DNA from: Clytia hemisphaerica
Lineage: Eukaryota; Cnidaria; Hydrozoa; Leptothecata; Clytiidae
DNA: 64,000 nucleotides
Direction of reading: 5' to 3'
Assembly (NCBI GenBank): GCA_902728285.1
Contig: CACVBU010000505.1
Location: 517,437 to 581,436, forward strand
Part shown: one piece after another, positions 61,230 to 64,000 of the stretch
Position numbering within the stretch: the stretch's first letter is position 1
How the letters are laid out: every line of letters begins with the position of its first letter
The notes under the pieces: generated by a model
What the model was told of the DNA's origin: nothing
What the model saw: only the letters and a program-made list of their open reading frames with translations
The model's database searches: none
Made by a program: the position numbers and the translations under genes

Positions 61230-62392
61230 GGACCTACCCCGGTGGGGTGGAGGTCCTATAAATTAACCTGTGTTCGTCCGTTCGTCCGTTCGTCCGTCCG
61301 CCCGTTCGTCTGTTACCAACTTTTCTCAGGATTGAATCATAGGAATCTTTTGATTTTTGGTACAAAGGTGTAAAATGGTGGTGGCTAAAATGTGACGGAG
61401 CCCGATTTTGGAAAAGAATTTTGGGGGGTAAATTTGGGCCAAAAAACGGCTAAAAAACGGGTTTTTTGGACTTTGTGAAAAATTGGATCATTAATTTTTT
61501 CTGATTTTTTGCATGAAAGTAGGGTACCATCATAGGTAAAAGATGGCTCAAGCAAATTTTTGCAAAAAAATTTTGTTGGCTCAGAAAACGTATGTTTATC
61601 TATAAGAATCACTATTAATAAGCATACATCAATGTTCTTAGTCAAATTACTCAATTTATTTATGAGATAGATGCTTTTTTTGCTCATGAGGGCTTACTTT
61701 TGAAGAATATGTATGTTTAAACATGAAATTTTGGTTGCTTGGCGTGTTTTTATAGAGTAGAGAAATTGGCCAAATTCGATATTTTTTTACAAGCACATTA
61801 TCAATTACTTAGGTATTAGCTTTTCTCAAGATTGGCTCTTTCATTCTTTATAATTTTTTGCACAAAGATGCATAACTATGAACCCTCGAATGTGACGGAG
61901 CCCAATTTTCGAAAAACAATGTTTTTGGGCAAATTTGGGCCAAAAAACGGCTAAAAAACGGGTTTTTTGGACTTTGTGAAATATTGGATATTTGTTTTTT
62001 TTCAGATTATTTTGCATGAAAGTAGGTAAAAGATGGCTCAAGCAGATTTTTGTTAAAAAATAATTTTTCAACTCAAAAAAACGCATCTTTATCTATAAGA
62101 ATCACTATTAATAAGCATACATCAATGTTCTTAGCCAAATCACTAAATTTTTTGATGAGATAGATGTTTTTTTGCTCACGAAGTCTTGAATATGAAAGAA
62201 TATTTCAAGAGTATGAAATTTTGGTTTCTAAACGTTTTTTTATAAGAAATTTTAAAATTTTTAATAGATCGTCACGTATTTGTGTTCTGAATGATTGTTT
62301 AACGGTCATGCTCACCTAGATATCAATTACTGTATATGTGTTAAATGCATAACTAGGTAGGTCCATAAAAGTATCACTTGTTATTTAATATG
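61230..62392 (+). mobile_element. GGACCTACC hairpin-ended element, copy 4
   Basis: Starts GGACCTACCCCGGTGGGGTG 63 bases after the stop codon of the coiled-coil gene and ends ACTAG|GTAGGTCCATAAAAG...CTTGTTA. Two or more internal repeat units similar to copy 3. It is probably in the 3' untranslated region or immediate 3' flank, again in the gene's sense orientation. Confidence 0.75.
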
Positions 62393-62810
62393 TGATATGA
62401 GATGAGATAGAAAAAAGAACAATGAATTACATACATCTTTTCAACAAATACTTTCAGATGTTCACCTCCCATTCCAGGTAATGAAATTTTTATTCTCCCA
62501 AATATACTGTATTATATTTTTGTACAAAAGAGTATGTGGATATTTATTTTTTAATCAGGATTTGTGTACATAGAAAATGATCATCAATCAAAGTATACAC
62601 TTAAGTTATTATTCAAAATTGACGTATTAACTTTGTCTTGCAGTCATTCAAATTTATGAAAATCTAACTCGTTAAATCGTATAGCACCTACATCTCTGGA
62701 TTTAAGGATGAAAATCTTTTCATCACACGGAATGAAAAACCTCACAACCTCATGCTTTTTATAAGAACCAGTAAATTTTGGTTTTGATTCAAAGGTCGAA
62801 ATTTTCAGGT
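62393..62810. other. Spacer, possible microexon
   Basis: AT-rich. A stretch ATGTTCACCTCCCATTCCAG (62458-62477) is flanked by TTTCAG and GTAATG, so could be a microexon, but its phase does not fit the candidate exon at 62.8 kb. Confidence 0.25.
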
Positions 62811-62996
62811 TTGATTGTTCTTAAGGTGCACTCGATTTCTGAACGACCGTATGTACCGCCAAAACAATGGCTTTCACAATCGGACCGTACTTTTAAAGAT
62901 ACGAGCGATTTTGTTATTTATGTCCAAAAGGACGAGGAAAATTCGAGACAAAAAAATCACGAGTGCGATTTGCGAATTTTACGACTTATCATTTAA
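62809..62996 (+). CDS. Possible terminal exon of an unrecognised gene
   Basis: After a TTTTCAG acceptor the frame reads GLIVLKVHSISERPYVPPKQ, then WLSQSDRTFKDTSDFVIYV, and a charged stretch, ending ILRLII at a TAA (62994-62996). Composition is more protein-like than the surrounding frames, and an AATAAA occurs about 155 bases later (63150-63155). I found no upstream exon in the right phase and recognise no family. Confidence 0.3.
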
Positions 62997-63204
62997 TTAC
63001 GAGCTAATCGGACGATGGGTTTTTTTCCGTTGGAAAGAAAATTACAGTTACACTGAAAGTATTATTTTTCTCTTTATGTTTTCTTTTATTGTTGATCATA
63101 GTTTTCCTTTCTCACAAAATGAATTTCGAATGAAGTTAAAAAGCTCGATAATAAAACGAAAGAAAAAACATTAAACTCCTTTTTGTAAACATTGACAAGT
63201 CATT

Positions 63205-63723
63205 GGCTGCGTTTAGACCAGCCTGGTACTTGTAATTGCTTGTAGTATTCTTTTGAATTCTATTGTTCCGCGCAATTGTTCGGTTTGTCAAATGCCTAAA
63301 ATAATGCCAGCGTGTTGGCATTTCGTTGGCATTTGAAATGCCATCTGAGCAAAGGAATCCCTTTTTCTGGCATTTCAAATCAAACAAAGGAACCAAAACA
63401 AAGAGAAAAATGACATTTTTGATTTTTGAAAGTATTTGCACGTTTTTTATTCAGTTCTTTCTATAGATTGTAAAATTTGCAAGATTTGCAATAGCCTAGC
63501 CCTACGGCAAAAAGTTTCAGTCTTAATGACTGCAGTTTTTGAGAAATTCCATGTTTTTCATTGTTTGATCTGTCAAAGTTGAACTTGAGGGAATCAACTT
63601 TTCAGTAATGACTCTAAAAAGACGATTCCTTAAATTCAAGAAAATACAATGGAAAAGCTACTAAAATCGAATCCCTCATGAGCAAATGCCAAATTACAAA
63701 TGCCAGTTGGTCTAAACGCAGCC
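63205..63723. mobile_element. Inverted-repeat element with GGCTGCGTTTAGACCA ends
   Basis: GGCTGCGTTTAGACCA at the left faces TGGTCTAAACGCAGCC at the right; similarity continues inward (TTGTAATTG / TGGCATTTG words). ATT flanks both sides, a possible 3-base duplication as in PIF/Harbinger-like elements. 519 bases, no transposase. Confidence 0.75.
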
Positions 63724-64000
63724 ATTGAAGTGTGATTAACGATTAAATGCTCTCTACAGAATGCAATCAACAATTAATTGCTTTCTTTGAAGGGGCGCCA
63801 AATGAGAAAAAATAAGCTATAGTTCGATTATAAATAAAATGACGTATGCGATTAGAATGAGATGACTTTTTGCAGTCATTAGGTACGCGTGCGCATAACT
63901 TTAAATCAATTCAAAGTAATTTATTCACCTGCATTAATAATAACAAGAGCCACAAAGATGTGGTTAAATATTTCCTCCAATAGCTCAGAGTATAGATTGT

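Overview
The window is AT-rich genomic DNA of an animal. The coding exons are short and joined by canonical GT-AG introns of about 100 to 3,700 bases, introns and spacers are packed with non-autonomous DNA transposons, and the recognisable proteins (CYFIP, a CD38/ADP-ribosyl cyclase, the U11/U12 snRNP 25 kDa protein) are metazoan-type. I see nothing that fixes the phylum; an invertebrate is likely. There are no bacterial operons, CRISPR arrays or rRNA genes.

Left part (1-12 kb). Two related minus-strand genes for an unrecognised multi-pass membrane protein lie at 0.99-2.29 kb (apparently intact) and 4.26-5.47 kb (a decayed copy whose 3' end is replaced by a fold-back transposon). Next come the last three coding exons of CYFIP (Sra-1, WAVE complex) on the plus strand, ending at 6,717. 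If the upstream CYFIP exons lie left of the window, the membrane-protein pair sits antisense inside a CYFIP intron. A small secreted cysteine-rich peptide gene (minus, 9.5-9.8 kb) and a tentative three-exon small gene (plus, 10.9-11.7 kb) follow.

Middle (12.8-19.0 kb). A complete eight-exon minus-strand ADP-ribosyl cyclase (CD38/BST1 family) of 336 residues has a signal peptide and, unlike CD38, a C-terminal membrane anchor. From 19 to 39 kb the window is mostly mobile DNA: nested elements with long terminal inverted repeats, three families of which show perfect 9-base target duplications (Mutator-like).

Right part (40.4-61.2 kb). An intronless SNRNP25 gene is followed 244 bases later by a 22-exon gene for an 848-residue coiled-coil protein (possibly CCDC178). 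All 22 exon phases agree. One of its introns starts with the U12-type consensus GTATCCTTT. Its introns hold a TTAA-type element, a fold-back element abutting a splice donor, a 5'-truncated LINE, satellite-like repeats, and several copies of a hairpin-ended element whose right end carries back-to-back AG|GTAGGT splice-like sites. The last 2.8 kb hold one possible terminal exon of another gene and a short inverted-repeat element.

The genes look functionally independent. The most unusual material is the way palindromic transposons are built into introns, sometimes right at splice sites.
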